This document shows positions 13,775-27,141 of a stretch of DNA of 64,000 nt, piece after piece (position 1 is the stretch's first letter; the number at the start of each line of letters is the position of its first letter). Both the position numbers and the translations under genes were made by a program. The notes beneath the pieces were generated by a model. It was not told the origin of the DNA. It ran no database searches and was given only the letters and a program-made list of their open reading frames with translations. Origin of the DNA: Psoroptes ovis (lineage: Eukaryota; Arthropoda; Arachnida; Sarcoptiformes; Psoroptidae); contig PQWQ01000002.1 in assembly GCA_002943765.1 (NCBI GenBank), forward strand, positions 3,410,001 through 3,474,000, given 5' to 3'.

Positions 13775-15186
13775 ATGGAACCGATAAATAAACATTCAAA
13801 AAATTATAATAATAAAAACAATGATCTATTTGGACTCCATTCATCCAATGAAAGGTGCGAACCATTTATGAAGAGGTTACAAATTTTTATTTCGATATTA
13901 TCGAATATATATTATACATGTTTTTTTATTTAAATTATCTCTACATGAATTGATTCGATTGAATCGAAGATCATTAAAAAATGATATTAATAATGATTGC
14001 TCAAACACATCGGAATGTGATGGTGACACGATGACATTCAAACAACGTTTTGAATGTTTATATCAATCGTTGGAAAAGAAACGTTCAGATCGATCGTTTA
14101 CGATTCGTTTACCACGATTCAAAGATATCGGTAAATATATTTATTGTAATTATTTCTATGAAACTGCTGCTCGTTTTGATTCGGAAGAAAAAAAACGTTA
14201 TTTTTATGATTCTTTAAGAATTGGGTAAGTTTAATGATTAATGTTGAATTATATTTTGATTCATCGATCTGCTCCATGATTACAGTGATAAATTTGTTGC
14301 CAAAGTAATAAATGTCCATAATCGCTATGCTGATGTCCATTTAGTTTGGTCATATAAACGTGATATTAGTGATTTGAAATTGAAAGCTAATCTAAGATTG
14401 GATTCACATTCTCGAAATAGTAATAATGATAATCATTTTATTGAGCAATCCGAACTGATGAATGTGGAATTGATTAATTTTGATAAAAAATCACTACGAA
14501 TGGATGTCATTCAATGTGGTGATTCAAATGACAAACATAATCAAATAAATGATAATGAAGAAATCGATGAGACATCGATACGTTCGGGAAAATATCGAAC
14601 AATAAAGCCACATCAACAATCATTTGATGATTATATGAATGATCATGATGATTTAAGAAATCCATCATTAATAAAATTACATCCATTTACATCATTGAAA
14701 AATTTCAAACATACTATCAAATGTATTAAACATCGAAATGATGTCAAAAAGAAAAAAATGGAAGAAAAGGTTGAATCAACAACAACAAAAACCAATGATA
14801 ATACACCTATCACAAAACTGAATAAAAATCATTCCGAATGTTCATCATCATCAGCAGCATCATCATTAGTGTCGAAAAAACATGCCAAGCGTTCATCATC
14901 ATCGTCATCTTCTGAATCAGATTCAAGTGATTCTGATTCATCGCGATCGACTAAACGTAAAAAGAAAAAATTAAAAAAACATAAAAATAAAAATAAAAAG
15001 CATCGCAGTAATCATCATCATCGCCATCATAAATCGAAAAAATCCAAGCATAGATCATCTTCATTATCCTCAGATTCTGAACAAAACAAAAGAAGAAAAA
15101 AGACAAGATCTACATCAAAAGAATCCAAACATCGTCATCATAATAAAATTGATAATAAAATATTGCAATTATTGAAATTTAATTGA
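13775..15186 (+). CDS. Probable nuclear protein with S1-like patch and Lys/Ser/His-rich tail
   Basis: Three exons, 13775-13854, 13970-14224 and 14286-15186, give 411 residues. The start is the ATG at 13775 (MEPINKH...). The longer open frame around 13950 has no ATG and includes intron. The N-terminal half ends in DSLRIGDKFVAKVINVHNRY followed by ADVHLVWSYKRDISDLK. A GD-x-x-x-A-x-V start after a helix is reminiscent of S1/OB-fold RNA-binding domains; TTC14 has a similar arrangement, but no TPRs are present. The C-terminal half is low complexity: Ser/Asp runs, then Lys/His/Arg blocks (KRKKKKLKKHKNKNKKH), like RS-domain and splicing-speckle proteins. A nuclear RNA-related role is inference. The gene is convergent with the RhoGAP gene, with a 225-bp gap. 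Confidence 0.7.
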
Positions 15187-15411
15187 TAACTTTTTCTTTA
15201 AATACAATTATACAAAAAAAAACTTAAATTTTCATAAACGAATGAGTTGAAAAAATTATCAATGAAAATTTTTATATTAAATGATTGGTATTTGTATAAA
15301 TTGAGTATATTTTGCTAGTATCATTCAATGAATTGGTCGATTTCATTTCATTTTCATTATTGAAATGTCCATTTGTTAAAAATTGATTATAATTTGTATT
15401 CTTCGTTGAAA

Positions 15412-18400
15412 TCACAGATCATTTTTCAAAAATACATTCAATTCATTTTGATCGTCAATAATGATTTTTTGCCGTTTATTAACCGTGCGTAATGGTGTCA
15501 TTTTTATCGATGTTTTATTTATATTATTTGTTATGTTTGATTTAATGATAGAGTCATCATTGTCAATATTATTATTATTATTTATTTTGTGTATTGTAGA
15601 CTTTCTCAATTGAATTGTATGATCAAAATCATCATCATCTTCATCATCGACATCATTTATTTTATTGTTTTTTGCATCAAGTAATAATGGCTTATATCTT
15701 TGTTGTAAAATTCGACGACGCTCATTTTTATACTGTTCTACTTTTTCACGATTGACATCAGATTCAGTTGCGATATTAGTTGCCGTAAAAACATGTTGAT
15801 GATGATTATTGGACAATGCAGATGGATATGACATTCGATAACTTTTTGGGTCTATTTTGATTTCATAATTCATTGTTGTTATTGGATTAGTTAATGATGA
15901 AGATGAAGTTGATCCATCATTGTTCATAGTCATCAAATGATTTGAAGTTTTTTCATTTTCATTCAAATCATTAGCACTTAATGATGGCGAATTTTGTTTG
16001 TTTGTTAATGATTCAGCAAATGATGTCGTCATTGGTGGGAATAGATCAAAAATTGATGTCGGTGGTATTGATGACAATATGTTAGGATCTAGATTAGGCG
16101 ATTTTACACGATTGCTACTGCTATGGCTATGATAACTACTTCGATAGCTGTTATTGGAGCCACTTCGATTACTGTCAATATAATTTTCTTTTTCATCATC
16201 AGCATCATCATCCGAAGAAAAAAGTATACTCGTTTTGGCATTATCTAATGTTGAATTGAGTATGTTTGATGTTTTTACAAATTCTGTGTCCTCATTATAA
16301 TCTTTTCTGAATTTTTCACCATCGTAACAATCATTGGAAGTAAATTTTTCATCATCTTCGAAAATAGTATCACCGGCAACATGAAGATGTTTCTGAGTTG
16401 GATGTTTTGCATCATTATCTGTAATGATCATCAATTTATCAATATTGTTTACATTTATGTCATTATTATTATGATCATCTTTATTAAATTGCTGCCTCTT
16501 GGCAGCTGATGCGAGTCTTTGAAGATGATTGAAATCGCCAGTTTTCCTTCTCTTGAAATATGAATCGAAAGAACTTGATCGTTTCACTTGTTTATTGTTA
16601 TTATTATTGTTTTCAGTATTAGTATTATTTACGAAACTAATTATTTTACTATGAAAACTGGCTGTGTGTTTCATCGGATTTGATGATTTCAATACAATTG
16701 GCTCATTGTTTGGCATTTCCATAGATTTTCTAATAATAACGGTGCTATGACGATTTTTCATTAAATTTCCATCATCAAATCCATTAGAAACGGTTCGGCG
16801 ATGATGTTGATTTGTACGATATGATGATGGTGATCTATATCGAACACTGCTCGAAGTTGCTTGACAACCATTATTAATAGGTGATGTGCGTGCAGCAAAA
16901 AGATTTTGAAATTTAAAATTTTGTAAGTTAAACTTCGACCGTTTTGATTGTGACGGTCGACATGATATGACTGTATGAAATTTTCCAGGAATGATTTCGC
17001 TGTTGAATTAGAACAAAATTAATGATCATGAAAATGTTATTTAAATATATATTTAAACTTACGGTCCGACATCAATGTATTTAAGACATTTGGATGATAA
17101 TGGAGGGGATTTTTGGTCATATTGTTTTGAATCAACAAAAGACGAATAAAGAGATTTGGATGGATGTAGCTCTTCTTCGCGATCAACTATTCAAGTAGAA
17201 AAAAAAATTAAATTTATGAAATTACAAAAATAGAAAAAACAACTTACAGATTTTATCACAGTTAATTATTAGAAATTCAGTAAGCACTGCTTGAGTTGCA
17301 ACTATTTGCAATGCTTCTTTTCCGAGATCAAGTGTTTTTGTACGTAATAAATTTGGCGCCCATACGATTGCAATATTTTTAGTTGTCATGCCAGTGTGTG
17401 CATTAAACTCCGAAATATGTGCTAAATGTTTGATTAAATAACGTAATGTTCGCCAATGTGGCGGTGGTAATCTATGAACCAATTTTCTAATACACTGAAT
17501 TCGTTCATTTTCGCTGATTGTCATGTTGCGCATAGTTGATATGAATGAATCAAATAATGCATATGTTAACAATGGATTGGGTAATTCTCGAAAATAAAGT
17601 TTCAACAATGATCCTACAGCATGTAGATCAATAGGTTCAACATCATTCAAATGATCATTATCATTAGCATCTGATAATTCAATGGGAATACGATCTTCAT
17701 CAAATATTGCACGTAATCTATTGATTGTAGAGACAACACCGGATATTCGATAAATACCATTGGTGAATAAACCAAATTTTTCGATGAATGAGCAACATGC
17801 AGTCAACACCAGAGGATATTCATGACCGGAATTTTCTAAATGTTCACACAAATCACAACCAAATACTCGTTCTTTAAGTATACCACTACGGCGTAATTGG
17901 TCACGTCGACGCATACGAAAGCCAGTGACGAAATTACGAAACAAAGCTGAAATTTTTGTACGTTTTCTAGATGCTAATGATTGTTGATCATCTGACTGGT
18001 CATGACCATTATCATCACTATCGCTAAATGATGAGTTCAATAGATCTGTTGTGCCAACGTTTCTTTGACGGTGACAGACAGGTGTGGGCGATACACATTT
18101 TTTTAGTGGTCTTAATGATCTAAGATCCGATTTTCTCGATATTTCGTCGTTGATCAATTTGACACATTCGGATGGAAAATAGCCAACCTAATTAGAATTA
18201 TTGAGATAAATTCGAATTTTAAGCTGATTCTTAAAAAATATATGAAACATACCTCAAAACCTTTTTTGCCTTTCCAATAGAATGATTCATTAGGAGGTGG
18301 CATTTCGATGACAGAAATCAATTCGCCAATATCCAATGATATTTCAGTTTCTACATCTTTTTTGCAATATTTTTTTGTGACGAATGCTGCTGCAATGGCA

Positions 18401-19242
18401 GGCGTATTGATAGACTCCTAATTTTAAAATAGAAATAAATTATTGGCTCGAAAATATTTCATTAGTTTCTTCATTCATCAAAATACCTCATTTATAAGAC
18501 GATTTCCATGATTATCCATTTCGAACCAATGCAAAATTGGTCCACATGTCAACAGTGAAGTGCCAACAATGGTCGACAACCGCTCCAAATAATTATCAAT
18601 GTGATAAAATATTGAATCCTTGAGTTTAAATTTATGATATGAAAATAATATAAATTGATAACAAACAAAAATAATACATACCAAGCTATCAAAAGATGCA
18701 AAACAATCCATATCCAATTTCATCAATTTCGAATGCTGTCGATCAAAAATGCATTTATGCAATTGAACATCGAGGAAATTAAAATCACGAAGATCTCTTC
18801 GTACAGTCCATGATCGTTGCGAACATTGTACACGAACAAAAATGTTTAAATTTTGCAAAAATTCAGCAGTCAATAAATGACCATTGGTAGAACAATGTTG
18901 ATTATTATTAAAATGGAAATTATTTACAATTAATGATGCTTGGAAATTGTCCTATTCGAAGGTTGGGAAAAAAAATCAAAAGAATAAAATTATTGTAAAA
19001 AAAAATTCAATTCATTTTTAACATACCAATTCGGCACTTTCATAATGAAAATGAGCACATTCATCTAATTTCGAAAAACGAAACATTGAATTATCGATTG
19101 ATTGTCTTTTTTTAGCAATCAATGGATTTAAATTTTTCAATGGTATTGTTGTTGTCAATGTTGTTGCATCTCCATCATCATCATCCGTTGACGATGACGC
19201 TGATGAACGTTGAGGATTGATTTGCATATTATTTATTGCCAT
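15412..19242 (-). CDS. PX-SH3-RhoGAP protein (ARHGAP32/33, CdGAPr type)
   Basis: GTPase-activating protein for Rho/Rac/Cdc42 with lipid-binding and SH3 modules. Seven exons on the minus strand, 19242-19027, 18951-18682, 18618-18487, 18417-18253, 18187-17248, 17186-17063 and 16999-15412, give 1144 residues. Residues about 55-205 form the divergent PX-like region (ending HWFEMDNHGNRLI, as in ARHGAP33). Residues about 207-275 form the SH3 domain (ESINTPAIAAAFVTKKY, WKGKKGFEVGYFPSECVKL). Residues about 370-560 form RhoGAP, with the Arg finger in GIYRISG at about 410. Beyond it lies the conserved motif EIIPGKFHTVI at the start of exon 7. The remaining tail is long, Ser/Asn/Asp-rich and probably disordered. 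The order PX, SH3, RhoGAP plus the PGKFHT motif is specific to this subfamily. The vertebrate orthologue cannot be narrowed further by eye. Confidence 0.9.
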
Positions 19243-22002
19243 ATTTTGAGCGGTAAATTTTTTCTTATTATTATTGATTGAGTAAATTTATTTGGAATGT
19301 AATATTGACGAAAGAACGAATTCGAAAAAAACGCCAATCACTAAGTATTCATTGAAAAAAAAACACAAGCTAATATATGGTTTTATTTTCAATTCGTCAA
19401 AAAAAATTATGTCGATACAGTTTTACTTGATGATATATTTTTTCTCGTAAAACCCAAAAAAATAATGAAAAACGATCAGATTATCATTAATGATTTTTGA
19501 TGATATTAAATAATATTAAATAAAACAAAACAAATGGATGATAAATTGATATAAACCAATACATATATCAAGCACAATATATTATCATTAATCAATAACA
19601 ATAATTGTGATAATTATGGATATGTTTTTTTAAGTTGAATTTTTTTTTGTTGTCTGGTGACAATTTTCGCTCTATTTTGGTCCGATAAAGTTGAAATAAA
19701 ATTGATGTAAACAAAATGTGGTATCTGTTCGAAAATTAGTGAAAAAACGAAAAATAAGTGAACGAATCGAAATTAATGGAAACAAGTGAATATTTATAAT
19801 ATTTTTCGAAAATTTCGCAACGTTTTGAATACGATTTCATACGAATTTCAAAACGAAATTTCGAAGAATCGTTGTTAAATTCGCTAATGAAATTTATTCG
19901 TTTATGTTGTTGATTTTGTAGAAACGCTGATCAAAATTATAAACGTTGAATAGAATCGAATATCGAGATGAGAATTTTCAAAGTCACTATACGTTTGTTT
20001 CAAACAAACAAACAACGAAAAAAAATCATTAATCTTTCATTTCAAGTCGTTTTCATTTCGTTTCGTTTACGAGTCATGTTTATGGCCATCAAAAATGAAT
20101 GAACATAGAAAGCAAACGTTTGAATATTTTTTTATTTATTGAAATCATTCATGACCTCTCTCCCTTTTCAAAACACATCGTCAAACAACCGAATAAAAGT
20201 GAAGTCATCAAACACCTGAATTTTTTCTATTTTACACACAAACAAAAAAAAAAAAAATACGTTGAAAACAAAAACACTAGTGGTGGTTTTATCGACGAGT
20301 TGATTATCATCATCATTTTTTTGTCATTTAAATTTCTCACCATACACATCTATAAAAAAAAATGATAGTATTTTAGGATAATAATCTGGTTTGAAAATGG
20401 GGAAAAAAATGAAAGAAGGCAATATTCGGATAATGTTCTTGAATGTTATTTTTCTAACATTAAGTGTTTGGTAGATTTAATAATCATGATAATAATAACT
20501 GAACTGGATTCATTCATTTGACCTATGTTTATTGCATGTTCACTCTATTGCTTGCTTCATTGCTTTTTCATCATGTTGATAATGATCATCATATGATTGA
20601 ACCTCAGGTAGATTTACATGATGATTATGATGGTAGTTATAATGAAATGAAATTATCCATAAACAACAACAACAAATGATGTATGTTGTCGATTTTGATG
20701 ATGATGATGATAATGATTGTCTCTTTCAATTTCTTTTCTCTTTTTTATTTATACACACAGGTATCTAATTATTTATCATTATCATTACAATTTAAAATGA
20801 CGAACATAAAATAATTCTAAATTTATTTTTTTTGAGCGAAATTTAGATTTCATATTAAAATGAAAATAATAAAAGAGTTAATATTAAAGAAAGTTCGTTG
20901 TCCTCATCACATTCCTATTTGGCCATCATCATAATCATCATCATCATTGAGAAATATCATATAAAAATAATCATAACGGTTGTTGTGATGATTGGTTTTC
21001 ACGTTTCAATTTTTTTTCTAAAGATACCATAACAACAACTATTGTCAAATGTGTAAGGTAAATATGGTCCTTCGTCATCATATGGAAAAAATCAAATAAT
21101 AACAAAGATTAAGAAGGATATTTGTGGTGACCAAATGATATTAAGATTATAGGAAAATAATGTAGAATTTCCAAAAGAAAGATAAAATAAAATATCTATT
21201 ATTATGGCTGCCATATACTTGTGAATATTAAATGCTTTAAAAATCTCAAGAAAAACTTACTTTCATCATCGATATTGTTTATCTATCCATTTATCTAGAT
21301 TTGTTTGTTTGTTTATTCAATTCACTTCAATTTTTATTCACCATGGAAACACATGATTCACAAACAAACCCAAAATCAAACCTTTCAATTTTTAATTTTC
21401 ATATTATTGTGTCAATATTAAAAAATAACATTAAAGTGATGATTTTTCAAGAGGCATTACACAAATACTGGAAAAAAAACCAACCCACATTCAATGATTG
21501 TATTAATTGTGATTGTGGTTATTATGGCAACAAAAATTTTTGATGAATTGGTCAGAAAAAAAGTTGCAACTGCAATGCAATCGGGTGGTTGCAGATTGGT
21601 TGACTTAATATTATTATTATTATTATCATCATATATAACTCATTCATTTATGACGCCTTTTGAACAAATAAATTAAATTTTTATTATAATTATGAATGCA
21701 ATGGAAAAAACATCTCATCTCTTCATATTCATCAAATTTAAATGAAAAAAAAAACAAAAATAAACAAAAACTTATGACGCTTGCGCATTAAAAACAATGA
21801 GCATGTTTTGAAAACAAACAAACAAACAAAAAAACATTTCGATCATGCTGATGTTGTTTAGGTAGAAATAGAATTTGACGATGCGATCTGATTCGAGTTA
21901 ATCATTCGAATTAATTATTCTTTAGCAGAAATTTAATTGTAATCAAATTTGTGGTATTTGTCACTTAAATATTCACTAAATTCATCAAATTAATTCATCA
22001 AT
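19243..22002. other. Divergent intergenic region, RhoGAP / GPS2
   Basis: 2.76 kb upstream of both the RhoGAP gene (-) and the GPS2-like gene (+). It holds ATC/ATT runs and A/T homopolymers. The open frames in it are low-complexity and short, and none resembles a protein domain. Promoters and 5' UTRs of both neighbours must lie here, but I could not place them. Confidence 0.5.
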
Positions 22003-23536
22003 ATGGCATCATTATCTATCGTGGATAAAGGTAATCATCAGCATAAATCACATTTAAAACATTTCGTTGTACAAACACGATCATTTCAAATTGAAAAATG
22101 CCGAAATATGGACATGTATCCGCGTTTGAAAGTTTATATTCAACGACAAAATGAAAAACGTAAACAAGGTTTGTTGTTTTTTTTCTGTTTTTTCCCTATG
22201 ATAAGGTTTGTTTTTGTTTTCTTTGTTCATAAAAAACATCCTCTTTCAAATCTCATTAAAATGTATACGATTGGTATCAATTGTAGAAATGGAAATGAGT
22301 GAAGAATTGAAACGAGCAAAACGTGAAAAAGAATTGAAACATAATCTTGATAAACGTACATTAGATGAAATAAAAGAAGAAATACGAAGAAAAGAAAAAG
22401 AATTAGCCGAATTGGAAAATGAAAAACATAAATTATTTGCTGAATTCAAAAAAGTTTGTAATGAAGATAATAGTCGAAAAAATTTACAAAGACAAAAAGA
22501 AGCAGGCATGTTCAATTTCACTTTTGGTCCAAATCCAACCGGAAGATCTGCACCGCAACAACAATTACCACTTCCATTGACGGCAATGCCTCCCCCGTCA
22601 TCATCTGCTGCAACTTCAACAGCATTAACTTCTTCTCAATCACAATTGAATAAGAATGTAGCTTCATTGAAATTTGTCACAGCTCAACATCCTCCATCGA
22701 ATTTGAATTCTGTTCCACCACCTCTACCAAATCCTAACGCAATTATGCCGTTGCCTGAAACATTTTATTCGGTTCATCAGGCTGCGACGGCCGGTAATTC
22801 ATTGAAGCATCCTCAGCCTCAAAGATTTTCGGCTCCTCCAGTTAGCATGGCAGTTTATAATCCAAATTATTCTGTGCAATTAGAACGTCAGCAGCAGCAG
22901 CAAAGATCATCAAGTCATAATAATTCAGCCATTCCAGCTTCTATACCAAATGTTATACCATCAGTATCGAGTCCACATCAATTGATTTCAAATTCTAAAG
23001 TTGGTCCCCCTCCTCCTGCATTAATCTACACCAAGCCGCCACCACCAACATCTTTGAATCCTGCATTGATAGCATCTGGTGGCGTGATACCATTTCAAGC
23101 CATTCCACCAAACAACAATGATCGTTCACGTTCATCGTCATCATCATCACCAATAGTATCATCAGCTGGTTATAAAAGATCTCATGAATCATCAACTCCA
23201 ATAATCGTATCTTCATCTGGATCTTCAATGCCTGCATTAAATCTATCTCACCCATCTGCAGCACATATTCCAGCATTTCTATCAGCATATCCTCCACCAC
23301 CACCGCCACCTATATCATCGTCAGGTGGCAAACCATTGGGGCAAGCACCACCAACTTCAATAATACATCCGGCATCAGCAGGTGCTGCAGCTGCATATCC
23401 ACCAGGTCTTTCTCTAACACCACAACATATGCAAACATTTCAAAATTCGTTATATCATCAATCAATCATGATGGCTGGACAGAATCCATTTTTACCACCA
23501 CCGCCACATCCACCTAATTCTAATGCACCAAAGTGA
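22003..23536 (+). CDS. GPS2-like (G protein pathway suppressor 2) corepressor subunit
   Basis: GPS2 is a small coiled-coil subunit of the NCoR/SMRT-HDAC3 corepressor complex and also restrains JNK signalling (family knowledge). Two exons, 22003-22168 and 22287-23536, give 471 residues. Residues about 40-130 are the recognisable part: a short basic start (IQRQNEKRKQ), then a long charged coiled coil (LKRAKREKELKHNLDKRTLD, EIKEEIRRKEKELAELENEK) and HKLFAEFKKVCNEDNSRKN. This parallels the vertebrate segment with LEEKLLALQEEKHQLFLQLKKV. The rest is Pro/Ser/Gln-rich low complexity with poly-Pro runs ([10 protein letters not shown]), also typical of GPS2. Exon 2 can be read in frame upstream of its acceptor, but the AG at 22285-22286 completes a Glu codon and joins cleanly. 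Confidence 0.8.
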
Positions 23537-24445
23537 AATTTGATTATTTAAAAAAAAATTTTTTGAATTAAAACTTTTATTTAGAAAAAAAATTGAAAAT
23601 AAAACAATTTACAAATATATTTTTTTTAATTTTATAAATTTATAATTTCATTCAAACATCACAAATTGAAAAATTCAAAATTCATAATTACTAAGCCATA
23701 ATTGATTGCGAAAATAATTATTTTTTCAAAATTAGAAATTTATAATTTGTAAATCTAAATGTATGATTTTCATGTATGTGTGTGTGTGTGTGTGTGTGTG
23801 TGATGAAATAAAAAGTTTCAATGTATTTACTTAATGATGAGAAATTGATCAAATCACTGACATCATCTACAACATCAATAATAGTGAAATGATTATTTTT
23901 TCGGTCAAATAATCGTGAAGAAAATTTTTAAAGAATATTTAATTATTTACATTTATTTTCTTGACAAAATTATATGACTTTGTAATAAGAAAATTTGATG
24001 GAATAAATAAAAAATTATTAAAAACCTATTTTGTTTATCTAATGGTAATCTAATAAGTGTGTATGTAGGTGTGTTGATGGTATGTGTTTTAGTGATCAAT
24101 AATACACATAAAACTCTTCAATGTAACAATTTTTTTTGAAAAAAAAAAAAACAATTAAATCATTTATGAATTAATGAGAATGAGCATATATTTATAAAAC
24201 GTAAAATCAGAGAAATAAGCCAAGAGAGATAAGAGGGTAAATCAATTATCACACAATCATATGATGATTGTTAAATATCTGCAAGAAAAAAATATTTATG
24301 ATTAGTGAATTGATGAAATTATATTCGTTTCTTTGTTCGACCACCAAAAGTATTTCACAAAATTCAATAGTGTTGCGGGTGTTGGTATCGATTTTCACAA
24401 TTTTTCAATTTAAAATCAATCGATCATTATTTGATGAGAAACTAT
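23537..24445. other. Convergent intergenic spacer, GPS2 / ACSL
   Basis: 909 bp between two gene 3' ends. Contains AATAAA-type motifs and a TG microsatellite; no coding signal seen. Confidence 0.6.
23777..23802. repeat. TG dinucleotide microsatellite
   Basis: Thirteen TG units in the 3' flank of the GPS2-like gene. Confidence 0.92.
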
Positions 24446-27141
24446 TTATTGTGCACGAAAGTTTGGTTCATATAAATTTCTTATTTCAGATTTATAATAA
24501 TCGTGGATATTTTTTCTTCGAATTTTTAATGCAGCTGTAACGAGACCACTGTGTTTATAAATTTGAATACAAACAGAATTAGATAATCAATCAAATTGCA
24601 CATAAAGTGGTATAAATTCTTACCTATCGGGTAGCCATTCTTCTGAACATAAATGAATACGAGCAGGCGTTTCCATTTTATGTAATCCTTGTTTTGCAGC
24701 AAATTGTGTTATATCTTTTCGTACGGCATCAGTTATTTCTTGATCACTACAGATTTCTTTATAACTTAGTTGACCTTTTCCCATGGATTCTGCCAAAGTT
24801 TTTATTGTTTTTGGATTAGGTACAATCAATGCAATCAAATGATCATGGAATGAATCGCCAATTACACAAATCTATGTCATTATGAATTAGGAAATTAAAT
24901 ATCATGAAAAAATGGATTTTTAAGAATTTTTCGTCAAAACTTACATTGTCTACATAAGTTGAGCACTTAAGTTCGGCTTCAACTTTGCCCAGGGAAACGT
25001 ATTCACCAAATTGGAGTTTAACAAGATCTTTACGACGATCAATAATTTTTACGGTTCCATTTGGATAAATTTCGCCTATATCACCAGTGCGGAACCAACG
25101 AACACCATTTGAATCTTCGTAAGATTCTTGTGTCAGTTGATCATTTTTGAAATATCCTTTAGTGACCATCGGACCACCGATGACGATTTCACCACGAGGA
25201 TATGGTTTGTCTGTAACTCGATAATTGCCTTCAACCCAATCGATTAATCGTATTTGTGTGCCATATAATGGTGCGCCAACGCGACCAGTCGATAATTCAT
25301 CCGCATCCATCAAGGTGCCAGCAGCAGCACATTCGGTAAGACCATATCCTTGAAGAACTTGCACATCAAGACATGCCTGGAAAAATTCATGAGTTTCAGC
25401 TCGAAGTGGTGCGCCTCCAATGGCGAGAAATTTAACTTCACCTCCCATTATTTGTTTAATTTTATTGCAAACCAATTTATTGATTATCGGTGTTTGAAAT
25501 CCTTGATTAGTCCAATATCGTTTGTAATTGACCAAGAAATTGAATAATTGTTTGGCGAATTCACCTTTAGAGTCGATTTCTTCTTGAATGCCTTTGGATA
25601 TTCGATCCAAAACTAATGGGACACCATTCACGACATTTGGTTTAAGAAGAGTCATATCACCTTTGCAACCCTTTTTGATGCCAGTTGATTTATCTGTCAT
25701 TGTTAATGGTGTTCCGTACCCGATTGCCATTCCAACTGACATGAAGAAAAATTCACCAGCTAATTCTAGAACATGAGCCAATGGTAAATAAGCAAAATAA
25801 CGATATTCTTCTTTCATTTTATATGCTATTGCATGATAAGCTTTGGCCGAACTAAGGAGATTTTTTTGCGAGATCATAACACCTTTAGGTATTCCTGTTG
25901 AACCAGATGTGTACATTATAATGGCCGTATCGTTTGAACGAATTTTCGGCAATGTTGATGGTAATGGTTGCGATTGACCTTGTTGTTCGATTTGTGCAAA
26001 TGAAATAATCTTGATTTCTGGTGGAAAAGTTGTGGTCATCTTTTTTAAACCAGGAAAATATATAATCTTTGACAATAAAGGTGTTTTTGGCAATACTTTC
26101 ACTAATTTGGCCATCTGATCTTGGCTAGTAATAATATGCGTACATTCGGTTTCATTTAAACCATGTATAATACCATCAACACCAAGACTTGCATATAATG
26201 TTGCAACTGAAGCACCAATTTTACTTAAAGCTAATGCTGACATCATCCATTCTGCACGTGTATCGGACATTATCATCACTACATCACCATGTTTGATGCC
26301 TACAAAATCATTAAAAGAAAATCCAATTTTGAAAAATGATCGATACTAATTTTTCTGGAAAACAAACCTTGTTGCAGAAACCCAGATGCTATGTTATCGA
26401 TACGTTTTTTAGCTTCATTATAATTGATCCATTGATAATCACCTAAAACAAATTTACGAAATACACGACCATTAGCTTGAACATCTTCAGTTTCTTCTAT
26501 AACGGGACGATAACCAAAAGCTTTATTCGAGCCGAAGCGTTGCACAATACGATCAAATAGTTGATGAATTGTATCACATTCATCAATCAATTTTGATGAT
26601 GGTTCGCCCGTACAACGAACCCATGGACTATAAGGATTAGATGGATCTAGTTGTTTTGCTTTAGGTTGACGACTTTTATCAACTATTATCCATGGTTTTT
26701 GAATATAATAATAAAATGGATACGATATTATGCTGTATAAGATTACAATCTTGAAAAGAAAAATATCAAAATTAAAAATCTAATCAATTGAAAAAAATTT
26801 TAAATATTTACAATTTTAATCAATGTTATCAATATGATGGCCAAAACTTTCGAAGCCATTTTTTTCGATGAAACAGTTGTCGATGTTGTCGTCGCAGATT
26901 TGGACGAATTATTATTATTGTTATTATTATTCATTTTCATATCAATATTAATTTGCGACTTCTTTGTTGCTTTTTTATTTGATGGTTGATCAATATTTAT
27001 AATTATATCAGCTTTATTATTGCTTTTATCAATTAAATTATTATTTAATTGATAATTTTTCTCAGATAATAGATTTGATTTTTTATTTTGATTATTTGAA
27101 TTAATTAATAAATGCTGCGGTTGCTGATCCGTGACAATCAT
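24446..27141 (-). CDS. Long-chain acyl-CoA synthetase, ACSL3/ACSL4 type
   Basis: Activates long-chain fatty acids to acyl-CoA (ATP to AMP + PPi) at ER or lipid-droplet membranes. Five exons on the minus strand, 27141-26812, 26749-26368, 26299-24945, 24871-24624 and 24548-24446, give 805 residues. The N-terminus is a variable Asn/Lys-rich stretch of about 90 residues. One membrane anchor follows, spanning the exon 1/2 junction (VLAIILITLIKI joined to IVILYSIISYPFYYY). AMP-binding motifs are YTSGSTGIPKGVM (P-loop), GYGLTECAAAGT, and RWFRTGDIGEIYPNGTVKII with RRKDLVKLQFGEYVSLGKVE. The final exon, GLVTAALKIRRKNIHDYY, matches the family C-terminal catalytic Lys region. LYASLGVDGIIHGLNETE is characteristic of the ACSL3/4 branch rather than ACSL1/5/6. 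The start is the ATG at 27141; the frame upstream lacks another ATG. The N-terminal extension is longer than usual. Confidence 0.93.

Noticed and set aside
22246..22521. 91-codon minus-strand frame within the GPS2-like gene
   Set aside because: Antisense of the coiled-coil-coding exon; no ATG context or domain.
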